Positions 1 to 6,507 of a DNA stretch of 7,000 nucleotides are shown piece after piece. Made by a program: the position numbers and the translations under genes. Origin of the DNA: an uncultured Caryophanales bacterium (GTDB lineage Bacteria; Bacillota_I; Bacilli_A; RF39; UBA660); contig CAMKQS010000070.1 in assembly GCA_946414975.1 (NCBI GenBank), forward strand, positions 1 through 7,000, in the 5' to 3' direction. Each line of letters opens with the position of its first letter. Position 1 is the stretch's first letter. Under the pieces are notes generated by a model, which saw only the letters and a program-made list of their open reading frames with translations, ran no database searches and had not been told where the DNA came from.

Positions 1-54
1 AAGTGTCCAAATTTGAAATTGACATTTTTGTCCAAAAAAAGATTGACATTTACA
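1..54. mobile_element. possible terminus of an insertion sequence (IS21-like)
   Basis: Two imperfect copies of a unit TGTCCAAA...ATTGACATTT lie head to tail: TGTCC at 4 and 29, and ATTGACATTT at 18-27 and 42-51. Read on the minus strand, the block begins with TGTAAATGTCAATC, so a terminal TG/CA would fall at about position 54. Tandem repeats of this sort just inside a TG...CA end are known for IS21-family elements, where they bind the transposase. No transposase gene is in the window because the element would extend to the left. The family name is inference from the pattern of repeats only. It could also be an unrelated AT-rich direct repeat. Confidence 0.3.
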
Positions 55-270
55 AAACCAAAAAGTTCCAAAAATTAAAATTAGAATATGAATTGTATTA
101 GACAATTTGTAATTCAATGTTATTGGTAATTAATTTATATACTACATAGTATTATATGAATTTAATTATATATAAAAATCTCATATTCAGTCATAATAAA
201 AGACAGTTTTAAATGAAATTCGTAAATTTTTGTGAAAATTAAATGAAAAAGGTTGTAATAATTAATAAAA
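55..270. other. intergenic stretch, no gene recognised
   Basis: All frames are broken by frequent stops and no ribosome-binding site with a plausible ORF was found. There is one small perfect inverted repeat (AATTGT at 91-96 with ACAATT at 102-107), which in sequence this AT-rich may be chance. I see no tRNA or known riboswitch signature. The stretch may be flanking DNA that lost its gene content when the neighbouring element inserted. Confidence 0.5.
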
Positions 271-279
271 TGTTATACA
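253..279 (+). promoter_or_regulatory. candidate extended -10 promoter for a small RNA
   Basis: TGT-TATACA at 271-279 fits an extended -10 box (TG, one base, then a TATAAT-like hexamer). A TTGTAA at 253-258 could act as -35, but the 15-base spacer is shorter than the usual 17. The predicted start is at about 286, exactly where the first of four hairpins begins. Support is moderate because AT-rich DNA contains many TATAAT-like hexamers. Confidence 0.3.
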
Positions 280-285
280 ATTAAA

Positions 286-420
286 TTGTCCTGAAATAAG
301 GATAAGATAACTAATACTGCAATTAGTTCAATTAATGTGAAGGATTTTGATTCTTTTTTGACTTAAATCAGACTCCTAAATAAAACACAGTTTGAAGTGG
401 ATAACTGTGTTTTATTATTA
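286..420 (+). ncRNA. candidate structured small RNA of about 135 nt
   Basis: Four inverted repeats follow one another without overlap. The first pairs 286-292 with 299-305 (7 bp, one G-U). The second pairs AACTAAT 309-315 with ATTAGTT 322-328. The third pairs 341-352 with 366-377 (12 positions, one mismatch, one G-U). The last is the perfect 14-bp terminator stem 379-392 / 403-416. The series starts at the predicted start site of an extended -10 promoter and ends at a terminator, and no ORF of any size fits inside. I do not recognise a known family (6S, tmRNA, SRP RNA or a common riboswitch). It could instead be the leftover leader of the disabled pilin-like gene just downstream. Confidence 0.35.
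379..416. terminator. intrinsic terminator, probably bidirectional
   Basis: AATAAAACACAGTT (379-392) and AACTGTGTTTTATT (403-416) form a perfect 14-bp stem with a 10-base loop. The core is CACAGTT/AACTGTG, flanked by an A-rich tract on the left and TTTTATTATT on the right, so it can terminate in both directions. No protein gene lies upstream for it to serve on the plus strand, which supports a non-coding transcript ending here. Confidence 0.7.
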
Positions 421-427
421 ATCTGAA

Positions 428-1403
428 TTTACTCTGAGTGATACTATCTTATGTGCTTATAAGTAATACTAGCAATACTAGCACTTATAGTAACCCCATT
501 AGTGATGTCTATTATAAAGAAAGCAAGAATTTCAGCAGATAAGAGAAGTATTGATGCATAGGGTAGAAGTATAGAATTAGCTATTGCAGGATATTTACTA
601 GATAATGGAGACTTTCCAACAGATATATTACAATTATCAGTTGAATATTTTGGAGATAGAGTAGTATGTTCAACTACACAATTAAATAGTGATTCTACTA
701 TATACTTAGCTGGATGTACTGTTGCAGGAAGAAATGTTGATGGATACATATATGGAAAAGAAGAATCAGCTCCAACACCAACATACACAGTATACAGTAT
801 AGGAGATGAAGTAACATATAATAATGTAGATTATTATGTAATTAAAGATTCATCTGCAGCAGAAGAAAATGTAACAATGTTAAAAGCTGAACCACTTACT
901 GTTGCTGAAGTAAATGAGTATGGAGTTGACATGTAAATAGATACACCGGTAGTTCAATAGGAACAGCATATAATCAAAATGGCTATGGAGGCATGGCATA
1001 TTATTCATCAGAAACTTGTGGATATGTAAATAATAGTTGGATAAAGACAGACTGTATAACAAATTATGCACAATCAGAAGTAAAATATGTAGTAGATACA
1101 TGGAAGATTACAAAAGCTCCAGTCGCAAGTGAAGCAAGATTGATAACATATGATGAATTAATAGATAATTTGGGATATGAGTGGGGAGTTGTAGATCCGT
1201 CTAATGAATGATGGAAGCAATCAGCATTAACACCAACTTGGGTATATAGTAGTTTATATGATTATTGGACAATGAGTCAATTTGATGATTCTGAGGACTG
1301 TGTGATGGAAGTAAGGAGACAAGAAAGTCATGCTGGTGGTGTTTTAAATTCAAACGTTGCTGTGCGTCCAGTTATTACAATTAATAAATCTTATTTAAAC
1401 TAA
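428..1403 (+). pseudogene. degraded type IV pilin-like (prepilin N-terminal) surface protein
   Basis: Read in pieces, this is a protein of about 320 residues. Codons at 428-436 give FTL, the start of a pilin FTLIE motif, but in another frame from the hydrophobic helix VILAILALIVTPLVM at 463-507. The reading continues through KKAR to a TAG at 559-561, then to a TAA at 934-936. It resumes one frame over at 936-938 (NRYTGSS, MAYYSSETCGYVNNSW), meets a TGA at 1209-1211, and runs on to NVAVRPVITINKS and a final TAA at 1401-1403. The order pilin helix, YSIGDEVTYNNVDYYVI segment, Cys-containing YYSSETCGYV segment and C-terminal AVRPVITI matches large pilin-like proteins often named 'type II secretion system protein' in uncultured gut Bacilli (from memory). 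No start codon or ribosome-binding site remains: the expected position falls inside the upstream terminator. The gene cannot make the full protein; the intact peptide stretches suggest recent decay. Confidence 0.85.
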
Positions 1404-1424
1404 AAAACAGCGTTATGCTGTTTT
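1404..1424. terminator. bidirectional terminator between convergent genes
   Basis: AAAACAGC (1404-1411) pairs perfectly with GCTGTTTT (1417-1424) around a 5-base loop, with A-rich sequence to the left and TTTTAATTTT to the right. It starts directly after the stop codon of the pilin-like remnant, and its right arm contains the first two bases of the minus-strand gene's stop codon (1423-1425). It therefore serves both convergent genes. Confidence 0.75.
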
Positions 1425-1911
1425 AATTTTGACCTAATAATTTACAGTTATAACTATATAGATAATCATTTATAGTATTAATATCATAAATATGTTCTAT
1501 AAAGCAATATCTTATAATTAAATCAAATACATTGTTTTTAGGTAAAGTATAAGATGCGCTATCTAATAATTCTACTGCTTCATCTTCATTTAGATTAAGA
1601 GCTATACATAGTAATATTACAGTATCTTTACTAGGATGATAATTTATATTACTTCTTATTTTAGAAAATAATCTTCTATCTATATTAACTTTATTATATA
1701 CATCACTATCTTTTAAATTTTTATTATCTATAAATTTAAATAATAATTTTTGAAATTTATTTTCACTTCTATTTTCATTAATATACTTATTAATACTATC
1801 ATCATTAAGTGCACTATATTCATAAAAAATGTTTTTTTTACTTGCTTTTGCTCTTTTAAAATTCAAATTTTCTAAGTTTTCTTTTATATATAAATCTAAT
1901 TTTTTATTCAT
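1423..1911 (-). CDS. HTH-type putative regulator of unknown target
   Basis: The product has 162 residues. An upstream TTG would add eight residues, but the ATG at 1911 has AAGGAG six bases before it and is chosen. Residues 1-50 are lysine- and asparagine-rich with no recognisable fold. Residues 53-160 resemble a compact helical domain found in many Firmicutes, often as the C-terminal part of larger proteins. Its landmarks here are VYNKVNIDRRLFSKIRSN (71-88), YHPSKDT (91-97), IALNLNEDEAVELL (103-116), ASYTL (119-123) and a C-terminal FDLIIRYCFIEHIYDI. The FSKIRSN...PSKDT region reads like an XRE-type helix-turn-helix, so DNA binding is likely but not proven; family recall is from memory. It is divergent from the unknown/vWA operon and shares a 70-bp region with it, so it may control that operon and itself. 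A role as an adaptor rather than a repressor cannot be excluded. Confidence 0.75.
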   Translation of the reverse strand: MNKKLDLYIKENLENLNFKRAKASKKNIFYEYSALNDDSINKYINENRSENKFQKLLFKFIDNKNLKDSDVYNKVNIDRRLFSKIRSNINYHPSKDTVILLCIALNLNEDEAVELLDSASYTLPKNNVFDLIIRYCFIEHIYDINTINDYLYSYNCKLLGQN

Positions 1912-1953
1912 AAATGTCTCCTTTAATGCGACCAAAATAATTTTTTTATATAT

Positions 1954-1966
1954 TATAATTATACCA
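1954..1966. promoter_or_regulatory. overlapping divergent promoters in a 10-bp palindrome
   Basis: TATAATTATA at 1954-1963 is its own reverse complement, so it carries a perfect TATAAT on each strand. On the minus strand the box is preceded by TGG (1966-1964), giving an extended -10 for the HTH-type gene with a leader of about 40 bases. On the plus strand TATAAT at 1954-1959 lies 22 bases before the ATG of the 128-residue protein. No good -35 is seen in either direction. The overlap means the two polymerases cannot bind at once, and a regulator bound here would affect both sides. Confidence 0.45.
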
Positions 1967-1981
1967 GAAAGAAGGGAAAAT

Positions 1982-2368
1982 ATGAAAGAAAAATTAAATG
2001 AAATTAGGAATGATACATTAATTGAAATTAAAAGCTGGAATGGTTTTAAAATTCCTTTTAATGAATCAATAATTATTACTAATAATAAAGAAGTATTTAG
2101 ATATTATAAATATAAAAGAGAGTCTAAGTTTTTAACTGAAAATAATATTAAAATGGAAGATTTATATTTAGTAAAAAAATTAAGTGACGACAATTTTAAG
2201 AAGATTACTAAATATATAGAAGAAAAAATAATTGGTAAGTCTTTTGAATTTGTTTTAGTTAGAGATCATGGTAGTACAATTAATGTTAATTATTTAGATA
2301 GTGTAATAAGTATTAAAAATAATAATGAAATAAATAGTGAACTTAGAAAATTAATAAAGGAGATGTAA
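1982..2368 (+). CDS. hypothetical protein, first gene of a vWA operon
   Basis: The product has 128 residues and I do not recognise it. The ATG at 1982 is preceded by GAAGGG at a normal distance; reading further upstream would run the gene through the divergent promoter and into the opposite gene, so that is not accepted. The protein is soluble: no signal peptide, no membrane helix, no cysteine, rich in Lys, Asn, Ile and Glu. Visible segments are an N-terminal LIEIKSWNGFKIPFNESIII (residues 13-32), a central charged helical part, and FEFVLVRDHGSTINVNYLDS, which looks like beta strands. Its stop is only two bases from the ATG of the vWA gene, and that gene's AAAGGAG (2356-2362) lies inside this one, so the two are co-translated and probably act together. 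Its divergent neighbour is an HTH-type protein. Confidence 0.7.
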   Translation: MKEKLNEIRNDTLIEIKSWNGFKIPFNESIIITNNKEVFRYYKYKRESKFLTENNIKMEDLYLVKKLSDDNFKKITKYIEEKIIGKSFEFVLVRDHGSTINVNYLDSVISIKNNNEINSELRKLIKEM

Positions 2369-2370
2369 TT

Positions 2371-2952
2371 ATGAAGAAAATGGATGTTGTATTTTTGCTT
2401 GATAGAAGTGGTTCTATGTATGATTCAGTATGTGATACTATTGGAGGATTTAATTCATATTTAGATAGTTTAAAGGATAAAGATGATATTAAAGTAACAA
2501 CTATTCTGTTTGATAATGAATATGAAGTTTTATATGAGAGAAAAAGTATTAAGAGTGTTGAAAAATTAACTACAAAGGATTATTATGTAAGAGGTTCTAC
2601 CGCACTATATGATGCGATAGGGCTTACAATTAATAACTTAGAAAGTAAAATTAAAAATAATAAAGTTCTTTTTATAATAACTACTGATGGATATGAAAAC
2701 TCATCAAAAGAATATAATAAAGAAAAAATTAAAAACATGATAGAAAAGCACAGTAACTGGGAGTTTATATATATGGGTGCGAATATTGATTCATATAAAG
2801 AAGGTGCTAATATAGGAATAAGATGTGATAATATAGCTAATTATGAAAAAGGAAAAAAAGGAACAAATAAGATGTTTGAAGCATTAAAATGTGCATCTAA
2901 CATGGTGTATGAAGATAGATTATCAAGTGATTGGAAAAGCAATTTAGAGTAG
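2371..2952 (+). CDS. small von Willebrand factor A (vWA) domain protein
   Basis: The product has 193 residues, nearly all one vWA domain. The metal-ion-dependent adhesion site is complete: DRSGS gives Asp11, Ser13 and Ser15, Thr77 lies in RGSTALYDA, and Asp106 in ITTDGYEN. Such domains bind Mg2+ and a partner protein. There is no signal peptide or membrane segment, so it is cytoplasmic, unlike surface adhesins. The fold resembles the stand-alone vWA proteins found near tellurite/stress-type clusters, but no TerD-like gene is in view and that link is only suggestive. The start is set by AAAGGAG eight bases upstream. It is the second gene of an operon with the 128-residue protein. The terminator stem begins inside its last codons, and its TAG lies in the terminator loop. 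The partner and function are unknown. Confidence 0.9.
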   Translation: MKKMDVVFLLDRSGSMYDSVCDTIGGFNSYLDSLKDKDDIKVTTILFDNEYEVLYERKSIKSVEKLTTKDYYVRGSTALYDAIGLTINNLESKIKNNKVLFIITTDGYENSSKEYNKEKIKNMIEKHSNWEFIYMGANIDSYKEGANIGIRCDNIANYEKGKKGTNKMFEALKCASNMVYEDRLSSDWKSNLE

Positions 2953-2970
2953 TAAAAAATTGCTTTTTTT
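2935..2970 (+). terminator. intrinsic terminator overlapping the end of the vWA gene
   Basis: AAAAGCAATTT (2935-2945) pairs perfectly with AAATTGCTTTT (2957-2967), with an 11-base loop and a run of seven to eight T's starting at 2964. The left arm is coding sequence for the last residues of the vWA protein, and its stop codon 2950-2952 is in the loop. It separates the vWA operon from addA. Confidence 0.8.
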
Positions 2971-2993
2971 TGTATAATGAAAAGGGTGGTACT

Positions 2994-5900
2994 ATGCCAA
3001 ATTTTACTAAAGATCAACAAAGTGCGATAGATATGGATAAATCATCTATAATAGTAAGTGCGGGAGCAGGGTCTGGTAAAACTGCTGTTTTATCAGAACG
3101 TGTAATTAGAAAATTAAATGATGGAGTAGATATTGATAAACTTTTAATACTTACTTTTACTAAAGAAGCTGCTAAAGAAATGAAAGGTAGAATTAGAAGT
3201 AAGATTATAAAAAATAAGTTAGATAGACAATTAGATTTAATCGATGCATCATTTATAACTACTTTTGATTCATATTCATTATACATAGTAAAAAAATATA
3301 ATTATTTACTTAATGTCAGTAAAAATATTAATATAATAGATAGTTCAATTATTAATATGAAAAAAATATCTATAATGAATGAGATATTTGAAGAGTATTA
3401 TAAAAATACTAATGACTTATTTGATAAATTAATATCTGATTTTTGTTTTAAAGACGATAATGTATTAATTGATTCTATAATAAAACTTAGTAATTCTTTA
3501 GATCTTAAAATAGATAAAGAAATGTTTTTAGATAATTATATTAATGATTATTACAGTAAAGATAATATAGATGAACTAAAAGAGAATTATTTATCTTTAA
3601 TCATAAATAAAATAGAAGAGATAAAATATAATTTAGATTATTTAATGAGTTATTGTGATGGAAAATATTATGATAAGATATTATCTATATTAGAACCACT
3701 TTTAAATTCTAAAGATATAGAAAGTATTAAAAATAATATAAATATTACACTACCTAGATTATCTAAAGCTGATGAATTTTCTAAAAAATATAAAGCTAAT
3801 ATTAGTGATTTAATAAAAGAAATAAAAAAACTATTAGAATATAACTTAGATGATATATATTTGACTAAAGATTATGTTTTAATTATTATTGATATTATAA
3901 AGAAATTAGATAGTAAAATATTAGAATTTAAAAAAGAAAATAATTCTTATGAATTTATTGATATAGCTAAAATGGCTATTAAAGTTGTAAGAGATAATAA
4001 AGAAGTACTAAATGAACTTAAAAATTATTATAATGAAATAATGGTGGATGAATATCAAGATACTAGTGACCTACAAGAAGAATTTATTAGTCTTATTAGC
4101 AATAATAATGTATATATGGTTGGTGATGTAAAACAATCTATTTATCGTTTTAGAAATGCTAATCCTAATATTTTTAAAGAAAAATATATAAATTATGAAA
4201 AAAATGATGGTGGTAAAAAGATAGATTTACTTAAGAATTTTAGATCACGTAAAGAAGTATTAGATTCTATAAATAATATATTTAATAAAGTTATGAATAT
4301 AGATATAGGTGGAGCTGATTATATTAAATCTCATCAAATGGTATTTGGTAATACTAATTATTTGATTGATGAGGTAAATAATTTAACTATATTAAATTAT
4401 GAAGAAGGAGATTATACTAAGGAAGAAGCGGAAATATTTATAACAGCTAATGATATAAAGGATAAAATAAAAAATAAGTATCAAGTAATGGATAAAGAAA
4501 CTGGTATGATGCGTGATATTACTTATAGCGATATTTGTATTATTATGGATCGTAATACAGAATTTTTTAAATATAAACAGATATTTGAATATTTAAATAT
4601 TCCATTAGTTATGTATAAAGATGAAGTATTATCAGATGGTATAGATATAATTCTTATAAAAAATATAATTAATATAATTATTAAAATATATAATAAATGT
4701 TTTGATAAAGAATTTAGATATTATATAGTTAGTGTAGCTAGAAGCTATTTATTTAGTTTTTCTGATCAAGAAATATTTGAATTGTTTAAAGATAGTAAAT
4801 TATTTAATAATATTATATTTGATAAGTGTAATAATATTAGTAAAAAGATTGATAAAATTAATAACTTAGAATTAATTAATATGATAGTAGATGAATTTGA
4901 ATTTTATGAAAGAACTACTACAGTTGGTAATATGAATGATACTATAGTAAGAATATATTATTTATCTAATATAGCTCGTAATTTAGATTCGTTAGGTTAT
5001 TCCTCGTTAGAGTTTTTAGACTATTTAAATAATATAGATAAAACAGAGATTAAATATTCACTAAATACAGATAGTGGTGATAGTGTAAAAATTATGAATA
5101 TTCATAAATCGAAAGGATTGGAGTTCCCAGTTTGTTATTACACAGGAATGCATAAACCATTTAATATTAGTGATTTGAAAGAATTAATGTTTTATTATGA
5201 TAAATATGGAATGATTATTCCTGTTTATAAAGATAATTTAAATGATACTTTTGTAAAAGAATTAGTAAGAAATGATTATATAAAAGAAGAAATATCAGAA
5301 AAAATTAGATTATTTTATGTAGGATTAACTAGGGCACGAGAAAAAATGATAGTAGTAACGAGTCTTAAATATAGTGAAGAACCATTTAATGAACTTGTAA
5401 AGATGAAATATAGGTCATTTAGAGATATTCTAAATTCAATATATAGTGTAATAGAACCGTATATAATTAATGTAGAGGTAACTATTGATAAAAACTATAA
5501 AGATATTGTTAATAAAGATATAAATGAATATTTATTGGATGTAGATGACACAATAATAGATAGAAATATTAATATTGAATATAAAATAATGGAAAATTCT
5601 AAATTTTCAAAATCAATAAAAGAGGTAATAAGTAAAGAAGAACAAAAAAATATTGATTTAGGTTTAAAAATACATTCTATACTAGAAAATATTGATTTTC
5701 ATAATCCTAATTATAATAATATAGATAAAAATTATGTACCATTTATAAAAAGCTTTTTAGAAAGTGAAATTATGAAAAATTTAGATTGTAATATATATAA
5801 AGAGTATGAATTTAAATATGAGGTTGATAATACTATATATCATGGATTTATAGATTTAATGTTAGAATATGATGATTATATTAATATAATTGATTATAAG

Positions 5901-6044
5901 TTAAAGTATATTACTTCAAAGGAGTATATAAAACAGTTAAATGGATATAAAGATTATATAGAGAGTATAACTAATAAGAAGGTATATACATATCTTTATT
6001 CTATAATAGATAGAAAAATAGTTAGCTTGATTGACAATGAATAA
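2994..6044 (+). CDS. addA: ATP-dependent helicase/nuclease subunit A (AddA)
   Basis: The product has 1016 residues, a UvrD-like superfamily 1 helicase with a C-terminal nuclease. In the AddAB complex it unwinds and resects double-strand breaks until a Chi site, preparing DNA for RecA. Visible motifs: Q motif FTKDQQSAID (4-13), Walker A AGAGSGKT (23-30), TFTKEAAKEM, Walker B DEYQD (352-356), GDVKQSIYRFRNANP (from 377), NFRSR (415-419), IHKSKGLEFP (703-712) and LFYVGLTRARE (773-783). The nuclease keeps His894, Asp954 in GFIDLM, DYK 967-969 and Gln981 in QLNGY, so both activities look intact. It is about 200 residues shorter than Bacillus subtilis AddA (about 1230). The ATG at 2994 follows AAAGGGTGG; a reading from 2931 would overlap the vWA gene and terminator. 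TATAAT at 2973-2978 is a -10 candidate but would leave only about nine bases of leader. No addB lies on either side, although addB normally precedes addA. Confidence 0.95.
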   Translation: MPNFTKDQQSAIDMDKSSIIVSAGAGSGKTAVLSERVIRKLNDGVDIDKLLILTFTKEAAKEMKGRIRSKIIKNKLDRQLDLIDASFITTFDSYSLYIVKKYNYLLNVSKNINIIDSSIINMKKISIMNEIFEEYYKNTNDLFDKLISDFCFKDDNVLIDSIIKLSNSLDLKIDKEMFLDNYINDYYSKDNIDELKENYLSLIINKIEEIKYNLDYLMSYCDGKYYDKILSILEPLLNSKDIESIKNNINITLPRLSKADEFSKKYKANISDLIKEIKKLLEYNLDDIYLTKDYVLIIIDIIKKLDSKILEFKKENNSYEFIDIAKMAIKVVRDNKEVLNELKNYYNEIMVDEYQDTSDLQEEFISLISNNNVYMVGDVKQSIYRFRNANPNIFKEKYINYEKNDGGKKIDLLKNFRSRKEVLDSINNIFNKVMNIDIGGADYIKSHQMVFGNTNYLIDEVNNLTILNYEEGDYTKEEAEIFITANDIKDKIKNKYQVMDKETGMMRDITYSDICIIMDRNTEFFKYKQIFEYLNIPLVMYKDEVLSDGIDIILIKNIINIIIKIYNKCFDKEFRYYIVSVARSYLFSFSDQEIFELFKDSKLFNNIIFDKCNNISKKIDKINNLELINMIVDEFEFYERTTTVGNMNDTIVRIYYLSNIARNLDSLGYSSLEFLDYLNNIDKTEIKYSLNTDSGDSVKIMNIHKSKGLEFPVCYYTGMHKPFNISDLKELMFYYDKYGMIIPVYKDNLNDTFVKELVRNDYIKEEISEKIRLFYVGLTRAREKMIVVTSLKYSEEPFNELVKMKYRSFRDILNSIYSVIEPYIINVEVTIDKNYKDIVNKDINEYLLDVDDTIIDRNINIEYKIMENSKFSKSIKEVISKEEQKNIDLGLKIHSILENIDFHNPNYNNIDKNYVPFIKSFLESEIMKNLDCNIYKEYEFKYEVDNTIYHGFIDLMLEYDDYINIIDYKLKYITSKEYIKQLNGYKDYIESITNKKVYTYLYSIIDRKIVSLIDNE

Positions 6045-6059
6045 TTATGTTGGTAAAAT
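6031..6059 (+). promoter_or_regulatory. strong sigma-A promoter for the pilin-like gene
   Basis: TTGACA at 6031-6036 (perfect -35), a 17-base spacer and TAAAAT at 6054-6059 (five of six -10 bases), preceded by TGG so the -10 is also extended. The predicted start is at about 6066, leaving a leader of about 17 bases that contains AGAAGG at 6067-6072. The -35 lies within the last codons of addA, so the pilin-like gene is transcribed independently of addA. This is the best housekeeping promoter in the window. Confidence 0.75.
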
Positions 6060-6082
6060 GATTATAAGAAGGTAAGGTGTAT

Positions 6083-6466
6083 ATGAAAAAAGCATTTACA
6101 TTAATAGAAATGTTAGCTATATTACTTATTCTAGCAATTCTTTCTTTAATTTTAATACCAACTGTACAAGAAGGGGTAAAGAAAGCTAAAGATGATACAT
6201 ATAATGCTCAGGTAACGGTTATTTTAAATGCAGCTGAGAACTATTTTATGAATTCTAATTATGTTGTAAATGACAATGAAAAAAAGGTTATTTACTTGAG
6301 TGATATTGTTAACTCTGGTTATTTAGATTCTAAAAAAATTGTTAGTCCTGTTGATGAGAGTGAGATGACAGGGTGTGTATTAATAAGTACTTATAGTAAT
6401 CAGTATCATTATAAATATTTGTCTACATTGGATAAATGTCAAGAATATAGCAATATTATTGAATAA
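6083..6466 (+). CDS. type IV pilin-like / pseudopilin protein
   Basis: The product has 127 residues. It has a class III prepilin signal: short leader MKKA, then FTLIEM and a hydrophobic helix to about residue 26. Glu9 is the conserved Glu+5 of the mature protein. The usual Gly before the cleavage site is Ala4, which is uncommon; whether prepilin peptidase accepts it is open. After the helix comes an amphipathic part (VKKAKDDTYNAQVTVILNAA) and a small C-terminal domain with Cys98 and Cys119, which could form a disulfide outside the cell. The protein would sit in the membrane and assemble into a pilus or pseudopilus, like ComGC-type or minor pilins. No pilus ATPase, platform protein or prepilin peptidase gene is nearby. 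The ATG at 6083 is chosen because it gives a normal leader; GTG at 6077 is also possible. Its own strong promoter lies in the end of addA. The pilin-like remnant at the left of the window shows a similar helix. Confidence 0.85.
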   Translation: MKKAFTLIEMLAILLILAILSLILIPTVQEGVKKAKDDTYNAQVTVILNAAENYFMNSNYVVNDNEKKVIYLSDIVNSGYLDSKKIVSPVDESEMTGCVLISTYSNQYHYKYLSTLDKCQEYSNIIE

Positions 6467-6489
6467 AAATAAACTTCCTATTCATAATA
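6461..6489 (+). promoter_or_regulatory. candidate sigma-G (late forespore) promoter of the spoVA operon
   Basis: GAATA at 6461-6465 (within TGAATA) and CATAATA at 6483-6489 are separated by 17 bases and match the known sigma-G pattern (gHATR, 17-18 bases, CATWHTA). spoVA is a sigma-G operon in Bacillus subtilis, so the site is expected. The -35 overlaps the stop codon of the pilin-like gene. The predicted start is near 6496, within the AGGAGG of spoVAC. A sigma-A reading (TTGAAT, 18 bases, CATAAT) is possible but weaker. Confidence 0.6.
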
Positions 6490-6502
6490 AGAGTAGGAGG
6501 TT
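6472..6502 (+). promoter_or_regulatory. hairpin sequestering the spoVAC ribosome-binding site
   Basis: AACTTCCTA (6472-6480) pairs with TAGGAGGTT (6494-6502) in nine pairs with one G-U, around a 13-base loop; A6471-T6503 extends it. The right arm contains the whole AGGAGG of spoVAC, and TTTTATT follows, so the structure could both stop transcription after the pilin-like gene and hide the ribosome-binding site in any read-through mRNA. The -10 box of the sporulation promoter is in the loop. Confidence 0.6.
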
Positions 6503-6507
6503 TTATT

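Noticed and set aside
444..1101. Open frames on the minus strand opposite the pilin-like remnant (444-788 and 880-1101)
   Set aside because: The plus strand encodes recognisable pilin-like peptide throughout; the minus-strand readings are Ile/Ser/Tyr-rich with no ribosome-binding site or family resemblance.
993..1211. A separate 72-residue plus-strand gene
   Set aside because: It is an internal piece of the pilin-like remnant: the protein similarity continues on both sides, and its ATG has no ribosome-binding site.
1209..1214. TGA read as tryptophan, as in Mycoplasma-type codes
   Set aside because: Although TGA is followed by TGG and no intact gene here ends in TGA, all Trp codons in intact genes are TGG, and this gene also has a TAG and a frameshift, so it is dead regardless. 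A whole-genome codon check would settle it.
1829..1981. Longer N-terminus for the 128-residue protein starting at 1829
   Set aside because: It would run through the start of the divergent HTH-type gene and the promoter region; the ATG at 1982 has its own ribosome-binding site.
2973..2978. TATAAT as the promoter of addA
   Set aside because: The hexamer is perfect, but no -35 is seen at 16-18 bases and the start would fall inside the ribosome-binding site, so it is not listed as a feature.
2931..2993. Longer AddA starting at a TTG at 2931
   Set aside because: The extra 21 residues would be encoded by the end of the vWA gene and its terminator; the ATG at 2994 leads directly into the conserved Q motif.
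3014..3286. Minus-strand frame of 90 codons
   Set aside because: It lies opposite the Walker A region of addA and has no start signals; it is a shadow of that gene.
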